A DNA stretch of 64,000 nt, from NCBI RefSeq assembly GCF_019430945.1, contig NZ_JAHYCB010000008.1:186001-250000 (forward strand), written 5' to 3'. A program made the position numbers and the translations under genes. This DNA comes from Neorhizobium populisoli (GTDB taxonomy: Bacteria > Pseudomonadota > Alphaproteobacteria > Rhizobiales > Rhizobiaceae). Numbering within the stretch: the stretch's first letter is position 1; the number at the start of each line of letters is the position of its first letter. The notes under the pieces are model-generated. The model saw only the letters and a list, made by a program, of their open reading frames with translations. It did not search any database and had not been told where the DNA came from. Shown one piece after another: positions 24,971 to 34,200 of the stretch.

Positions 24971-25821
24971 GTGACGGAGAGTTTCAGCGTCTCGCCGGGT
25001 GCAATATGCGCCATTCCCGGCTTCTCCAGCATGTCTCCCGCAAAGCCGATCGGATCTGCATGGCCGAGCAGCGGTTCGATGCAGAGAAAATCGCCGCCCG
25101 GCCGCGACCACAGGATAATCCCATCCATCTCCGGAAAATCGACGCGGACCGCCGCGTTGCCGTCCTCGGTGTGGAAGCGAAGGCTGCGGCTTTTCAGCGA
25201 CAACAGTGCCAGTCCGCCTTTTTCGAACAGCGCTTCGGCAAGCCTCACGGATTTGCCTTCCAGCAGAAGTTCGAACCGGTCAGGTCCGATCAACCGGTCG
25301 ATCGGGCGTGTATAGTGGATCGGTGCGGCTTCATCGAATGTGAGCAGATGCCGGCCTTTCGGGACACCGGGTACCAGAGGCCAGCGGAAACCGGGATGGA
25401 GGCCAAGGCTTGCGGGCAGGGTAATTTGGCCGTCGTTGCGGATTTCGGCGGTGATCTGCAGCGCCGAATCCGACAATCGGTAGCTCATTCGAAGCGTGAA
25501 ATCGTAGGGGTAGTCTTGCCGTGTTTCCGGGCTGGCGCGAAGTTCGAGCGTGCAATGCTCAACCGTCTGCTCGACGACGGAAAACAGGCTCGTCAGCGCG
25601 AAACCATGCATCGGCATCGAATAGGCGGTGCCCCCGATGCGGACGACGTCGTCATTTACCCGACCAATCACTGGAAAGAGCACAGGGCAGGTGCCGTCCC
25701 AGATGCCGGCATCTGGCCTCCAAAGAAAATCCGCTCCATCCAGGGCCAGCGTCCGCAATTCAGCCCCGAAGGCAGCTATGCGCGCTGTCATCCGCTCGTT
25801 GCGCAGTTCGACCGTCTCCAT
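24943..25821 (-). CDS. Aldose 1-epimerase-like protein (cassette B)
   Basis: 292 residues with the galactose-mutarotase-like beta fold. Recognisable points are FLWRPDAGIWDGTCPVLFPVIGRV near residue 32, MHGFA near 69 with a catalytic-type histidine, SLGLHPGFRWPL near 150 with the second histidine, and a late CIEPLLGHADPIG. Related proteins interconvert anomers of sugars or hexose phosphates. It is divergent from the SIS gene, and both share operator site 2. It likely prepares the anomer used by the kinase or SIS enzyme. Confidence 0.8.
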   Translation of the reverse strand: METVELRNERMTARIAAFGAELRTLALDGADFLWRPDAGIWDGTCPVLFPVIGRVNDDVVRIGGTAYSMPMHGFALTSLFSVVEQTVEHCTLELRASPETRQDYPYDFTLRMSYRLSDSALQITAEIRNDGQITLPASLGLHPGFRWPLVPGVPKGRHLLTFDEAAPIHYTRPIDRLIGPDRFELLLEGKSVRLAEALFEKGGLALLSLKSRSLRFHTEDGNAAVRVDFPEMDGIILWSRPGGDFLCIEPLLGHADPIGFAGDMLEKPGMAHIAPGETLKLSVTITPELLPA

Positions 25822-25875
25822 CTCGCCTCCCTCGATCGGATTTCGGTATGCCCATTATCTTGACGCTTGTTTTAA

Positions 25876-25912
25876 TTGACAAGCTCGATTAAATCCAGAT
25901 GATAGATTAAAT
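25876..25912. promoter_or_regulatory. Divergent control region with ROK operator site 2
   Basis: TTGACA at 25876-25881 with a GATGATAG -10 region about 17-18 bases on faces the SIS gene. The 25-bp palindrome at 25888-25912 is ATTAAATCCA, GATGA, TAGATTAAAT, with the same half-sites and five-base spacer as sites 1 and 3. The -35 region shares TTGACAAGC with site 1's promoter. Confidence 0.65.
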
Positions 25913-25960
25913 ACTGTATTGCGCCGGCATTGTTGATCCGGCGAGCTGGCCGGAGTGCCG

Positions 25961-26983
25961 ATGTCGATTGAAACTTTCATGGCGGAGCAGGGCGACGTGA
26001 TCGCCAGAACGCTCGAACGGGCGGATGCACCGACATTCTCTCAAGCCGTTTCGGCCTATGATCGCATACTTTTTGTCGGTTCCGGTTCTTCGCTCAATGC
26101 GTTGACCATCGTTCGGCCCTGGTTGCAGTCGCTCATCGGTCGGCCGGTTGAGGTCATCAATCCGGCGGGGTTTCTCAGAGATATCGAAACCATCCTCGGC
26201 AATCCGCTGATGGTGATCCTGTCGCAGAGCGGCACCAGCAGCACGTCGATCGAAGCGGCCCGGATGGTCAGCGGCAAAGGCTGGCAGGTAGTGGTGATCA
26301 CCGCCGATCCGGAGAGCCCGATCGGTGCACTCGGCCTACCGATGATCCTGCTGCCGATCGGCGAGGAGCAGATCGGACCGAAGACCAAGGGTTTTACCGC
26401 CAGTATCGCAGCCTGTTTTCGGCTTGCCGCGGGCCTTGCGAAACATGATCTGCCGGCGCTGTCAGCACAGTCCATAAACACGACGACTGAAGCGTCGCGC
26501 AAGGCTGTTGAGTCGCTGATCGGCGGGCAGGCTCTGCCTTCCTATATCGTCATCACCGGCAGCGGCCGGCATTTCGGCGTGGCTCTGGAAGCCTCGCTGA
26601 AGATTGCCGAGATCGCCGGTATCGCGACAGCCGGCTTCGAGCCGGAAGAACTGTTGCACGGCCGGCTGCATGGCACGGATGCAAACAGTCTGGTGATGAT
26701 GATCGTCGCGGATGAACAGGAGCGCGATCTCGCCTCCCATACTGCCGTCGTGATGGCCGAGCGAGGCGTCAGGGTGGTCCTCCTGAACCTCACGGAAGCG
26801 GCAACGCCGTTCGACTGGTTCCAGATCGATGCCGGAGCGATCCGGCCGCTCGATACCATTCTCGCCAGCATTCCCTTTCAGCGGCTCGCGGTGGATCTGG
26901 CTTTAAGCCGGGAAATGATTCCGGATGCGATGACCTACCCAGGCCTTTCCAAGGCGCTGGCAATCAAGACTTTCACGCGGTGA
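25961..26983 (+). CDS. SIS-domain protein, amino-sugar deglycase/isomerase-like (cassette B)
   Basis: 340 residues from ATG 25961 with GGAG five bases upstream. Two SIS domains: ILFVGSGSSLNAL near residue 35 and MVILSQSGTSSTSIEA near 85 in the first, YIVITGSGRHFGVALEASLKIAEIA near 190 in the second, followed by EPEELLHGRLHG, the active-site loop of GlmS-type and deglycase SIS enzymes. Its stop overlaps the start of a ROK kinase (GTGATG). A kinase-SIS pair fits catabolism of Amadori-type or N-linked sugar-amino acid conjugates, as for FrlB and GfrEF. Substrate inferred only. Confidence 0.78.
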   Translation: MSIETFMAEQGDVIARTLERADAPTFSQAVSAYDRILFVGSGSSLNALTIVRPWLQSLIGRPVEVINPAGFLRDIETILGNPLMVILSQSGTSSTSIEAARMVSGKGWQVVVITADPESPIGALGLPMILLPIGEEQIGPKTKGFTASIAACFRLAAGLAKHDLPALSAQSINTTTEASRKAVESLIGGQALPSYIVITGSGRHFGVALEASLKIAEIAGIATAGFEPEELLHGRLHGTDANSLVMMIVADEQERDLASHTAVVMAERGVRVVLLNLTEAATPFDWFQIDAGAIRPLDTILASIPFQRLAVDLALSREMIPDAMTYPGLSKALAIKTFTR

Positions 26984-27897
26984 TGCCGATGCTGATCGGA
27001 ATAGATATCGGAGGAACCGCGATCAAGGCCGGCGCCGTCGGTGGTGACGGGCGCGTGCTGGTGCGCAGCCAGGTGGCCTTTGACCGCAGCCTTGGCTTCG
27101 ATGCTTTGATCGGGAGGTTGTCCCAACTCACGCAAGCCTTGCAGAACGAAGCCGGAGAGTCGGCGTCCGCAATCGGCGTCTGCCTGCCGGGTTTTGTCGA
27201 TCGCCTGACCGGCATGCTGGTGGATGGCGGCGCCAACGTCTCTGCACTTCGCGAGAGGCCGCTGGCAAAATCTCTTTCTGCCGCGACCGGGCTTCCGGTT
27301 CACGTCGAGAACGACGGCGTGGCGGCCACTGTGGGCGAAGCGTATTTCGGCGCCGGCCGCGGACTTCGCCGGTTCACGCTGCTGACTATCGGCACCGGTA
27401 TCGGCGGCGCGGTTTTCATCGACGGGTCGGTGGTGACGGGCTCGCGTGGCGAGCCGCCGGAAATCGGTGCAGTCATGCTGCGCGAGGCGGACGGCTCGAT
27501 GGCGAATTTCGAGAAACTGGCCTGTGCCGGCGCGTTTCTCGATCGCTATCGCCGTCACTCCGGCAAGGAAATCGAGAACTTGCCTGAGCTGTTCAACGTG
27601 CTGGAGAAGGACGAAGCCGCGGTGAAGACGGTCGATGAGATCAGTCAGATCATCGCCCGCGTCTTCGCGCCATTGGTCAATGCCTTGAATCTTGAGGCTT
27701 GCATCGTCGGCGGTGGTGTCGCGGCAGCCGGCGAAGCGTTGCTGAAACCGATCCGCGCATATCTGCCTTCGCTCACCTGGCCGATGCTGGCCCGCAACAA
27801 TCGCGTCCTACAAGCCGCCTGCGGCAATGATGCCGGCCTGCTCGGTGCTGCCTGGCTGGCGCAGAATGCTGCGAAACTGCATGCGGCGGCGCAATAG
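26983..27897 (+). CDS. ROK-family sugar kinase (cassette B)
   Basis: 304 residues from ATG 26983, overlapping the SIS stop. IGIDIGGTAIKAG (phosphate-binding DxGGT) opens the protein; HVENDGVAATVGEA near residue 100 carries the catalytic aspartate; TIGTGIGGAV and a CIVGGGVAAAG motif complete the fold. The zinc CxCGxxGCxE motif of many ROK kinases is missing. It most likely phosphorylates the imported sugar conjugate for the SIS enzyme. No DNA-binding domain, so it is an enzyme rather than a repressor. Confidence 0.82.
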   Translation: MPMLIGIDIGGTAIKAGAVGGDGRVLVRSQVAFDRSLGFDALIGRLSQLTQALQNEAGESASAIGVCLPGFVDRLTGMLVDGGANVSALRERPLAKSLSAATGLPVHVENDGVAATVGEAYFGAGRGLRRFTLLTIGTGIGGAVFIDGSVVTGSRGEPPEIGAVMLREADGSMANFEKLACAGAFLDRYRRHSGKEIENLPELFNVLEKDEAAVKTVDEISQIIARVFAPLVNALNLEACIVGGGVAAAGEALLKPIRAYLPSLTWPMLARNNRVLQAACGNDAGLLGAAWLAQNAAKLHAAAQ

Positions 27898-27903
27898 GCG
27901 AGG

Positions 27904-29109
27904 TTATTCCACCTCGATCGCCTCTTTCTTCAGAACGGAAAAGTCTGGTGTCATGCTGTCGAAGATAGCCAGTGACGCTGCGCCGAGCACGCGGCTATCG
28001 AGCCCCGTTTCGGCCTTCAGCAATCGGCTGGAGGCATTGCCCTGACGATGACTGACGCTGATCAGTGAGGGCTCGATCCGTTCGATCAGCGCGTCGAGCA
28101 CAGTGTCAGGCACCGGCCCGCCGAGGATTACGGCCTGCGGATCGAACAGGTTCTCCACCGAGACGATGGCATTGCGCAGATGTTCGGCTGCTTCATCCAG
28201 CCAGTTCATCAAGCGCGGATTTTTGGTCTCGAAACCCTTGTAGAGTTCATCCAGATCAAGTGCAGCAAAGGTTTCCGGCTGTTCGCGGAAGGCGGCATCG
28301 GCCGCAGAAAGCGAGACATAGCGTTCCAGGCAGCCCTTGTTGCCGCAAGGGCAGGGGCGGCCGCCCGGTACGCTCATCATGTGGCCGATTTCACCGGACA
28401 TGCCGAAGGCGCCGCGATAGGGCCGGCTGGAAATGATGATGCCGCCGCCGACGCCGACGCCGAGATAGATATAGAAGAAATCCGAGAACTGCCGGCCTGC
28501 ACCAAACAGCAGCTCGCCGATTGCGGCGGCGGTTGCGTCGTTGTCAAGGAAAACCGGCATATTCAACCGTTCTCTGAGCTTTTCGGCGACCGGGAAATCC
28601 TGCCAGTCCGGTACCGAGCTCGGTCCAAGCGCGGTTGGATGCCCTTGAGAGACCAGAACCGGCATAACGACGCCCGCCCCCCAGATGAGCTCCGGCGAAA
28701 TCTTTGTCTTGCTGACCAATTGGTTCACGGCAGCCTCGACCAGTGGCAGAATGACGCCCGGTGTAGGGTGGGCCACCGGCAGTTCCGCCTGTCCGCGGAT
28801 TTCGCCGCCCAGATCCAGCAGCACGACGACCAGCCGCCGGTCGTCGAATGAAATGCCGAAGGAAAAGGCGGCGGATGGGTTGATGACGAGATCGATCGGC
28901 GGCTGTCCGCGGCCGCCCGTCCGGCGAGGCTTCTCGATCAGAAGACCGGCCGGCTTGAACTGGTCGATGATGTTGGTGACCGTTTGCGCCGAAAGCCCCG
29001 TGAGCCTCGCCACATCCGCTCGCGAGAGCGGACCGTTAACCCGGATCGTTTCCAACACCACCCGCCGATTGAAGCGCTGGGCGCGATCGAGATTGGTACC
29101 AAACAGCAT
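27904..29109 (-). CDS. ROK-family transcriptional repressor (cassette B)
   Basis: 401 residues from ATG 29109, preceded by AGGAG; a longer frame would start inside the operator. N-terminal winged helix (about 12-75, with LSRADVARLTGLSAQTVTNIIDQF), then a ROK domain with an intact zinc motif CPCGNKGCLE near residue 250. It is convergent with the kinase (six bases between stops) and divergent from the gamma-glutamyltransferase/ABC operon. The 25-bp palindrome at 29165-29189 lies in that divergent region, and two further copies precede the other cassette B transcripts, making it the probable repressor of all three and of itself. Confidence 0.85.
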   Translation of the reverse strand: MLFGTNLDRAQRFNRRVVLETIRVNGPLSRADVARLTGLSAQTVTNIIDQFKPAGLLIEKPRRTGGRGQPPIDLVINPSAAFSFGISFDDRRLVVVLLDLGGEIRGQAELPVAHPTPGVILPLVEAAVNQLVSKTKISPELIWGAGVVMPVLVSQGHPTALGPSSVPDWQDFPVAEKLRERLNMPVFLDNDATAAAIGELLFGAGRQFSDFFYIYLGVGVGGGIIISSRPYRGAFGMSGEIGHMMSVPGGRPCPCGNKGCLERYVSLSAADAAFREQPETFAALDLDELYKGFETKNPRLMNWLDEAAEHLRNAIVSVENLFDPQAVILGGPVPDTVLDALIERIEPSLISVSHRQGNASSRLLKAETGLDSRVLGAASLAIFDSMTPDFSVLKKEAIEVE

Positions 29110-29142
29110 GGCTGCTCCTGAGCGGATTCTATCAGAATCTTG

Positions 29143-29189
29143 TTGCAATTCTTCGGCGAGGCTGATTAAATCCACTTATTGGATTAAAA
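29143..29189 (+). promoter_or_regulatory. Promoter with ROK operator site 3
   Basis: TTGCAA (29143-29148) and TTAAAT (29166-29171) are 17 bases apart, facing the gamma-glutamyltransferase operon. The palindrome ATTAAATCCA, CTTAT, TGGATTAAAA at 29165-29189 covers the -10 box in the same register as site 1. Confidence 0.68.
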
Positions 29190-29253
29190 GCAACCGACCG
29201 ATGTTTCTCTTGGTTTGTCGCATCATCCCGTTTCTGAACGCAAGGGAATTTGG

Positions 29254-30921
29254 ATGAGTTTCGCCAATGCCCAGACCTCCAGACCGCTGCTTCTCGGAAG
29301 CCGCCATATGGTGTCGGCAGGGCATCCGCTGGCCGCGCATGCGGCGCTCATCGTTCTTGAAGCAGGCGGAAACGCGGTCGATGCCGGCGTTGCCGCAGGT
29401 TTTGCGCTGAATGTGACCCAGCCGGACATGGCGAATCTGGGTGGCGTGGCGCCGGTCCTTATCCATAATCCTGAGCGCGATCTCGTCACCAGCATTGCCG
29501 GGATCGGGCACTGGCCGGCGCTTGCGACACTGGAAGCAGTGAAGGCGGCCGGTAACGGCAGGATTCCCGTGGCGCCGCAGCGCTGGGTGGTTCCGGGTGC
29601 GCTGGATGCTTGGCTCAAATCATTGGAATTATACGGGACGATATCGGCGGCCGAGGCGCTGACGCCCGCAATCGACCTCGCCCGCAACGGGTTCCCTATC
29701 AACTATTTCCTCAGGCACAATCTGATCGAGGCAGCTCCTCTCTGGACCGGCTGGGCGAACGCCACGGTCTACTTGCCCGATGGCAGGGTGCCCGAGGAAG
29801 GCGAGCTGCTGTGTCAGGCAGCGCTCGCCGAAACTCTGGAGCGGCTCGTTGCCGCCGAAAGGGCCGCCGGCGGCAGCCGTGAGAACGGCATCCGCGCCGC
29901 CCGCGACTGTTTCTATCGTGGCGAGATCGCCGAGATCGCGGGCAAATTTTCGGAAGAGGTCGGCGGCTTTCTGCGCGCCTCGGATATGGCGACCTACGAG
30001 GCCGCGGAAGAGCCGGTCCTGTCGGTGACCTATCACAGCAGGCGCTTTTTCGGCTGCGGGCCGTGGTCTCAAGGACCGACCGTCCTGCAGATGCTGAAGA
30101 TGGCGGAGCGTTACGACATCGCAGCCCTGCCGGAAGCGGAGCTGCATCACCTGCTCATAGAGATCGCAGAAAAGGCGCTTCACGAACGAAACCGCCATTA
30201 TGGCGACCCACGCTTCAACGACACCGACACCGATTGGCTGCTATCGGATGCCCATGCGGCGGAATTGACCGACGGACTGGATCCCTACCAACCGGCTGCG
30301 GACAATGACGTCCTTCCGAGACTTGGCCGCCGCAGCCCGGATACGACTTACGTGTGCGTTGTCGACCGTCACGGCAATGCATTCTCCGCAACGCCAAGCG
30401 ACAGCACGATCCTCGTCACGCCGATGATCCCCGGCCTCGGTTTCGGCCTTTCCGATCGTGGCCTGCAAGCCTCGCTGGATCCGACCGATCCGAATTGCGT
30501 TGCGCCCTGCAAACGGCCGCGATTGACGCCGAATCCCGGCCTCATGATCGGGCCGGAAGAGACGATGGTCTATGGCACGCCGGGTGGCGAGGTGCAGACC
30601 CAGGCCATGCTGCAGTTCCTGATGCACCACCTGCATCGCGGCGCCAATCTTCAGGCGGCAGTCGAGGAGCCGCGCTGGGCGAGCTACGGCGTGCCGGCGA
30701 CCGAGGACCCGCATCCTGCAACATCCGGTCTGGTTTATGTCGAGGAACCGCTGAACGGACAGATCGGCGCGCGCCTCAGGCAGCTCGGACACGACCCGAA
30801 GCCTTGGCCGCGCCAGGCAGCGCTTTCGGGTGGAATTTGCGCCGTCAGCCGCAATGCAAAAACGGGCGTCCTGTCGGGCGCCGGGGATCCAAGGCGCATG
30901 AGTTACGCCATGGGCAGATAG
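29254..30921 (+). CDS. Gamma-glutamyltransferase family Ntn hydrolase (cassette B)
   Basis: 555 residues from ATG 29254. The large-subunit part has AAALIVLEAGGNAVDAGVAAGFAL-type family sequence near residue 27; DTTYVCVVDRHGN near 363 carries the self-processing threonine (about T364), and a GTPGGEVQTQAM motif follows near 445. No signal peptide is apparent, unlike periplasmic Ggt. The family cleaves gamma-glutamyl or related amide bonds. As first gene before a sugar importer under a sugar-type repressor, it may remove a glutamyl or other acyl group from an imported sugar conjugate; that role is inference. Confidence 0.82.
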   Translation: MSFANAQTSRPLLLGSRHMVSAGHPLAAHAALIVLEAGGNAVDAGVAAGFALNVTQPDMANLGGVAPVLIHNPERDLVTSIAGIGHWPALATLEAVKAAGNGRIPVAPQRWVVPGALDAWLKSLELYGTISAAEALTPAIDLARNGFPINYFLRHNLIEAAPLWTGWANATVYLPDGRVPEEGELLCQAALAETLERLVAAERAAGGSRENGIRAARDCFYRGEIAEIAGKFSEEVGGFLRASDMATYEAAEEPVLSVTYHSRRFFGCGPWSQGPTVLQMLKMAERYDIAALPEAELHHLLIEIAEKALHERNRHYGDPRFNDTDTDWLLSDAHAAELTDGLDPYQPAADNDVLPRLGRRSPDTTYVCVVDRHGNAFSATPSDSTILVTPMIPGLGFGLSDRGLQASLDPTDPNCVAPCKRPRLTPNPGLMIGPEETMVYGTPGGEVQTQAMLQFLMHHLHRGANLQAAVEEPRWASYGVPATEDPHPATSGLVYVEEPLNGQIGARLRQLGHDPKPWPRQAALSGGICAVSRNAKTGVLSGAGDPRRMSYAMGR

Positions 30922-30971
30922 ACGACTGCCAAGACCAGAGACGACCAAACAAAGAAACAGAGGAGAGCATG

Positions 30972-32291
30972 ATGATAATTTCGCGTCGTTCGTTGATGAA
31001 GACACTGGGCGCCTCTACCGCCGCGCTTACGCTCGCTGGTCCCGCCGTTCGTGCCGCGTTCGCGCAGGCCGCCGGCAAGCTGGTTTATTGGGGCCACAAT
31101 TACGACACCCGCGTGAAGATCGTGAACCAGACCATGGTCCCGGGCTTCGCAAAGGATGCCGGCATTCAGGTTCAGCACGAGAACTTCGAGACCAATCAGA
31201 ACGAACTCAAGATCCTCACCGCGTGGAGCGGCGGCGGCAGCGGTCCGGACCTGGTTTCCGTCGGCGCCAACAATTTCGCCAACTATGTCTATCGCAAACT
31301 CGTCGCACCGGTTGACTACACGGCTTTCGGCTTCAAGTCGCAGAAGGAGCTGATCGATGCCTTCGAGCCAGGCGCGCTCGATGGCTTCATCGTCGACGGC
31401 AAGCTCTATGCCATGCCAATGGACCTGGCTTCGATCTCGATGTTTTACCGCAAGGACATCTTCAAGGAAGTCGGCCTCGATCCGGAAAAGCCGCCGAAGA
31501 CCTGGGACGAAGTCACGGAAATGGGCAAGAAGCTCATTAAGCGAGACAGCAACGGTACGGTCACCCGCGCCGGCTGGGGCTGGATGGCCCGCAGCGCCTC
31601 GTCGCATTTCTACTACTGGGGCTCCATGCTGCCGCAGAAGGGCGTCGATTTCCTGAATGCCGACGGCACTGAAAACGACTTCAACAACGATGGCGGCCTG
31701 GCGGCGTTCCAGTATCTTTACGATACCTTCCATGGCCCGAACCAGATTTCGGCGCTTGGCCTCGCGCCGACCATCAATCCGGTCGACGACTTCGCTTCCG
31801 GCCGCGTCGCGATGCTGAATGCCGGCCTGTGGCTGGCGCCGGGTGTCGAACAGAAATACCCGAACATCACTTTCAAGGATGGCGTGTATGGTGTCGCTCG
31901 TCTGCCGCAGTTCAAGGACGGCAAGCCGGCAACCCGCCTCAATCCCTGGATCTACATGGTCAGCTCGGCCTCGAAGAGGCAGAAGGAAGCATGGCAGTTC
32001 GTGTCCTACATGACCCAGCGTCCGGAAAGCCGCGACATCTGGTTCAAGGAAGCCAACTACGTGCTGCCGTGGAAGGGTTTCCGCGATACGCCGGTCGTCA
32101 AGGCGCTGGCTTATGGCACGCCCTTCTTCCAGGATCTCACGATCGGCAAGCCGCTGCCCAATACGCACCGCTTTGCCGAACTGGCAAGCGCCGTTTCGCA
32201 GGCCTATGATCGCATCTCGGCCAATGGCGATAAGCCGGAAGCGGTCGTGTCCGATCTTGCGAACACGGTCGACAATCTGGTTGCCGAATAG
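30972..32291 (+). CDS. CUT1 ABC transporter sugar-binding protein (cassette B)
   Basis: 439 residues from ATG 30972 with AGGAG six bases upstream (an ATG three bases earlier is possible). The N-terminus ISRRSLMKTLGAS is a twin-arginine signal with a hydrophobic core and a likely cut after AFAQA. The mature part is a family 1 extracellular binding protein. It sits 50 bases after the gamma-glutamyltransferase gene and is followed by two permeases and an ATPase. Export by the Tat path, already folded, is suggested by the signal. Confidence 0.87.
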   Translation: MIISRRSLMKTLGASTAALTLAGPAVRAAFAQAAGKLVYWGHNYDTRVKIVNQTMVPGFAKDAGIQVQHENFETNQNELKILTAWSGGGSGPDLVSVGANNFANYVYRKLVAPVDYTAFGFKSQKELIDAFEPGALDGFIVDGKLYAMPMDLASISMFYRKDIFKEVGLDPEKPPKTWDEVTEMGKKLIKRDSNGTVTRAGWGWMARSASSHFYYWGSMLPQKGVDFLNADGTENDFNNDGGLAAFQYLYDTFHGPNQISALGLAPTINPVDDFASGRVAMLNAGLWLAPGVEQKYPNITFKDGVYGVARLPQFKDGKPATRLNPWIYMVSSASKRQKEAWQFVSYMTQRPESRDIWFKEANYVLPWKGFRDTPVVKALAYGTPFFQDLTIGKPLPNTHRFAELASAVSQAYDRISANGDKPEAVVSDLANTVDNLVAE

Positions 32292-32361
32292 GCCTGCTTC
32301 GTAGCGGAACGATCCGCCAAACCATTTCGCATGACATATGAAACGGGGAGCTATCGACCCA

Positions 32362-33294
32362 ATGACCGAGCCGATGTCCGGCGCTGCGAGCCTGCAGCGC
32401 CCCTCCCTTCCGATGAAGGGGCGGCGGAAAAAACAGACCTATCATTATCCGGGCACAGCCTGGCTGATGGTAGCTCCCGCCGTCCTGTTCTTCTGCGTAT
32501 TCGTTTTCTACCCGGTCGCAAACGCGATCTACGTGTCCTTCACGTCCTGGGATCTCGTCAGCCCGCCAAAATTCGTCGGCTTGCGGAACTATATCCGGCT
32601 GTTTTCCGACAAGTCCTTCCTCAATTCAGCGCTGGTGACGATCTATTACACGCTGATCCTGATCGCCCTTGAACTGCCTCTTGCGCTGGGCCTGGCCATC
32701 CTGCTGGATCGCAAGATCAAGGCGAGGGGGCTCTATCAAGCGATCATCTTCGCGCCGGCCGTGCTCACCATGGTGGCGGTGGCGATGATCTGGCGCGTGG
32801 TCTACACGCCGGTTGGCGGTCTCTACCTGATGTTCACCGAACCCTTCGGCATTGCCGGCCTGCAATGGCTGAACGACAAGGATCTTGCCATGCCGGCGGT
32901 GCTGATCGTCAGCGTCTGGAAGAACGTCGGATACTACATGGTGATCTTCCTCGCCGGCCTGCAGGCGATCCCGACCTCATACTACGAAGCGGCCCGCATG
33001 GATGGCGCGGGCAGCTGGAAGCTTTTCCGGCACATTACCCTGCCGCTGCTGAAGCCCTTTATCCTGTTCGTCACGGTCGTTTCGATCATTCGCGCTTCCC
33101 AAGCCTTCAGCCTGTTCTATTCGCTGACAAACGGTGGCCCGGCGAGCGCCACCAAGGTGCTGCCCTACATGATCTACGAAGTCGCCTTCGGCTTCAACCG
33201 CATGGGTTATGCTTCCGCCATGGCCGTGGTCATGTTCGGCGTGCTGCTGGTTCTCACCGCAATCCAGTTTCGTGTCCTGAGGCCGCAATCATGA
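32362..33294 (+). CDS. CUT1 ABC permease, MalF-like (cassette B)
   Basis: 310 residues from ATG 32362, which has GGGGAG about ten bases upstream. Basic N-terminus, then six membrane segments starting near residue 37; EAA loop EAARMDGAGSW. The stop overlaps the next permease start (ATGA), so the two subunits are made in equal amounts. Confidence 0.87.
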   Translation: MTEPMSGAASLQRPSLPMKGRRKKQTYHYPGTAWLMVAPAVLFFCVFVFYPVANAIYVSFTSWDLVSPPKFVGLRNYIRLFSDKSFLNSALVTIYYTLILIALELPLALGLAILLDRKIKARGLYQAIIFAPAVLTMVAVAMIWRVVYTPVGGLYLMFTEPFGIAGLQWLNDKDLAMPAVLIVSVWKNVGYYMVIFLAGLQAIPTSYYEAARMDGAGSWKLFRHITLPLLKPFILFVTVVSIIRASQAFSLFYSLTNGGPASATKVLPYMIYEVAFGFNRMGYASAMAVVMFGVLLVLTAIQFRVLRPQS

Positions 33295-34187
33295 CGATCA
33301 CAGCCAGCGAAAACCAGGCGACGGCCGTGCGCCGCAATGCGAAGTCCCGCCGTCGAAAGCTTAAGCCTGATCCGCAGGGCATTTTGATACATGCTCTTCT
33401 GATCTTCGCTTCCGCCATCATCGTCTCGCCGCTGCTCTGGATGGTGGTAACGACGATGAAGGAGCAGCAGGACATTTTCACCAAGCCGCTCTGGTACATC
33501 CCGCCGCAGCCGCGCCTGTTTGAAAACATCCAGCATGTCTTCAACAAGATCGATTTCATCCGCTATTTCCTCAACAGCCTGATTGTCTCGACCTCGATTA
33601 CTGTTCTTGACCTGTTTTTCTCGTCGATGTGCGGTTTTGCATTGGCGAAATACCGCTTCCCCGGCCGTGACATCGTCTTCGGCTCGATCATCGCGACGAT
33701 GATGATCCCCTTCATCGTCATCCTCGTGCCGCAATATATCCTGGTGCGCGATCTTGGCTGGCTGGATTCCTATGCCGGACTGATCATCCCGGCGGCGATC
33801 AGCAGTTTCGGCATCTTCATGATGCGACAGGCTTTTCTCGGCACGCCTGACGAATTGCTGGAAGCAGCGCGGATCGACGGCGCCAGCGAATGGCGCATCC
33901 TGTTCCAGATCGTGCTGCCCATGCACGTGCCGTCGCTGATCTCTCTCGCCATCCTGCGTTTCCTCGGTGAGTGGGACAGCCTGCTCTGGCCGCTGGTCGT
34001 CACCAACGGCGAGAACATGCGCACCATGTCGCTCGGCCTGGCACTGCTGCAGGACGACAGATACGGAACCGATATTCCCATGCTGATGACCGCTGCAACG
34101 CTGGCGCTCTTCCCGATCGTCGTCGTCTACGCATTCCTGCAGCGCTATTTCATCAAGAGCGTCGCCGGCTCCGGTCTCAAACAATAA
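33291..34187 (+). CDS. CUT1 ABC permease, MalG-like (cassette B)
   Basis: 298 residues. About 25 basic N-terminal residues precede six membrane segments; the EAA loop is EAARIDGASEW and the tail FIKSVAGSGLKQ is typical of MalG-type subunits. The start overlaps the MalF-like stop; the ATPase follows 13 bases on. Confidence 0.87.
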   Translation: MTITASENQATAVRRNAKSRRRKLKPDPQGILIHALLIFASAIIVSPLLWMVVTTMKEQQDIFTKPLWYIPPQPRLFENIQHVFNKIDFIRYFLNSLIVSTSITVLDLFFSSMCGFALAKYRFPGRDIVFGSIIATMMIPFIVILVPQYILVRDLGWLDSYAGLIIPAAISSFGIFMMRQAFLGTPDELLEAARIDGASEWRILFQIVLPMHVPSLISLAILRFLGEWDSLLWPLVVTNGENMRTMSLGLALLQDDRYGTDIPMLMTAATLALFPIVVVYAFLQRYFIKSVAGSGLKQ

Positions 34188-34200
34188 ACAGAGGGTATTC

